Shown: positions 5,493 to 5,519 of the stretch, piece by piece
Layout: every line of letters begins with the position of its first letter
How positions within the stretch are numbered: position 1 is the stretch's first letter
Assembly (NCBI GenBank): GCA_017537105.1
Contig: JAFWBZ010000291.1
Span: 1-5,519 of the forward strand
Reading direction: 5' to 3'
DNA from: Clostridia bacterium
GTDB taxonomy: Bacteria; Bacillota; Clostridia; Christensenellales; Aristaeellaceae
Length of the DNA: 5,519 nt
The notes under the pieces: model-generated
Database searches by the model: none
Told to the model about the DNA's origin: nothing
Seen by the model: the letters and a program-made list of their open reading frames with translations, nothing else
Program-made: the position numbers and the translations under genes

Positions 5493-5519
5493 GAACATCA
5501 GAGTTTGATCCTGGCTCAG
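5493..5519 (+). rRNA. rrs: 16S ribosomal RNA, 5' end only
   Basis: The window ends with AGAGTTTGATCCTGGCTCAG (5500-5519), the near-universal bacterial 16S motif at E. coli positions 8-27. By that numbering the mature 5' end falls at about 5493. Only about 27 bases are present, so the rRNA sequence gives no taxonomic information. The strong promoter and leader upstream agree with a complete operon continuing beyond the window. Confidence 0.96.

Noticed and set aside
5182..5508. Plus-strand open frame of 108 codons across the rRNA promoter and leader
   Set aside because: It includes the -35 and -10 elements and runs into the 16S gene. Its Arg/Glu-rich translation only reflects a GA-rich RNA leader.

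Overview
The window looks like a chromosomal fragment from a GC-rich, spore-former-related member of the Bacillota, most likely class Clostridia. The evidence is a dUTPase of the clostridial type, a YlbJ-like sporulation membrane protein, a Gram-positive style rRNA promoter and AGGAGG-like ribosome binding sites. Coding regions are clearly GC-rich. Genus or species cannot be assigned from this sequence. All genes read left to right on the + strand.

Positions 3-4012 form one tightly packed block with gaps of only 4-15 bases. It holds the 3' part of dnaX (clamp-loader gamma/tau subunit), a RadC/JAB-like protein that has lost the two metal-binding histidines of its JAMM motif, a dUTPase (dut), a sugar-nucleotide type nucleotidyltransferase, and an unrecognised three-helix membrane protein with a soluble C-terminal domain. 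Spacing suggests one operon joining replication and nucleotide-pool hygiene genes with two genes of less certain role. The block ends in a strong intrinsic terminator at 4037-4077.

Positions 4079-5077 encode a polytopic membrane protein of the YlbJ / nucleoside-recognition (Gate) type. Its ribosome binding site lies inside the 3' arm of the upstream terminator. A sequence resembling a sporulation sigma-E promoter sits in the terminator's 5' flank and loop. If that promoter is real, the ylbJ-like mRNA would start inside the hairpin and escape both termination and sequestration of its ribosome binding site, while read-through transcripts from the upstream operon would not express it.

Positions 5078-5519 have no protein gene. 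They hold one or two hairpins that probably end the ylbJ-like transcript, a textbook rRNA promoter (perfect -35, 17-bp spacer, perfect extended -10, A-tract upstream), a structured purine-rich leader of about 255 bases with a boxA-like element, and the first bases of a 16S rRNA gene. The window stops exactly at the end of the universal 16S 5' motif. The arrangement of dnaX, then a sporulation membrane protein, then an rRNA operon recalls the origin-proximal dnaX-yaaK-recR-yaaL-bofA-rrnA order of Bacillus subtilis, but with different genes in between.

No mobile element, CRISPR array or defence system is visible. The most interesting items are the nested terminator/promoter/RBS at 4030-4081, the degenerate RadC-like protein, and the unrecognised membrane protein.
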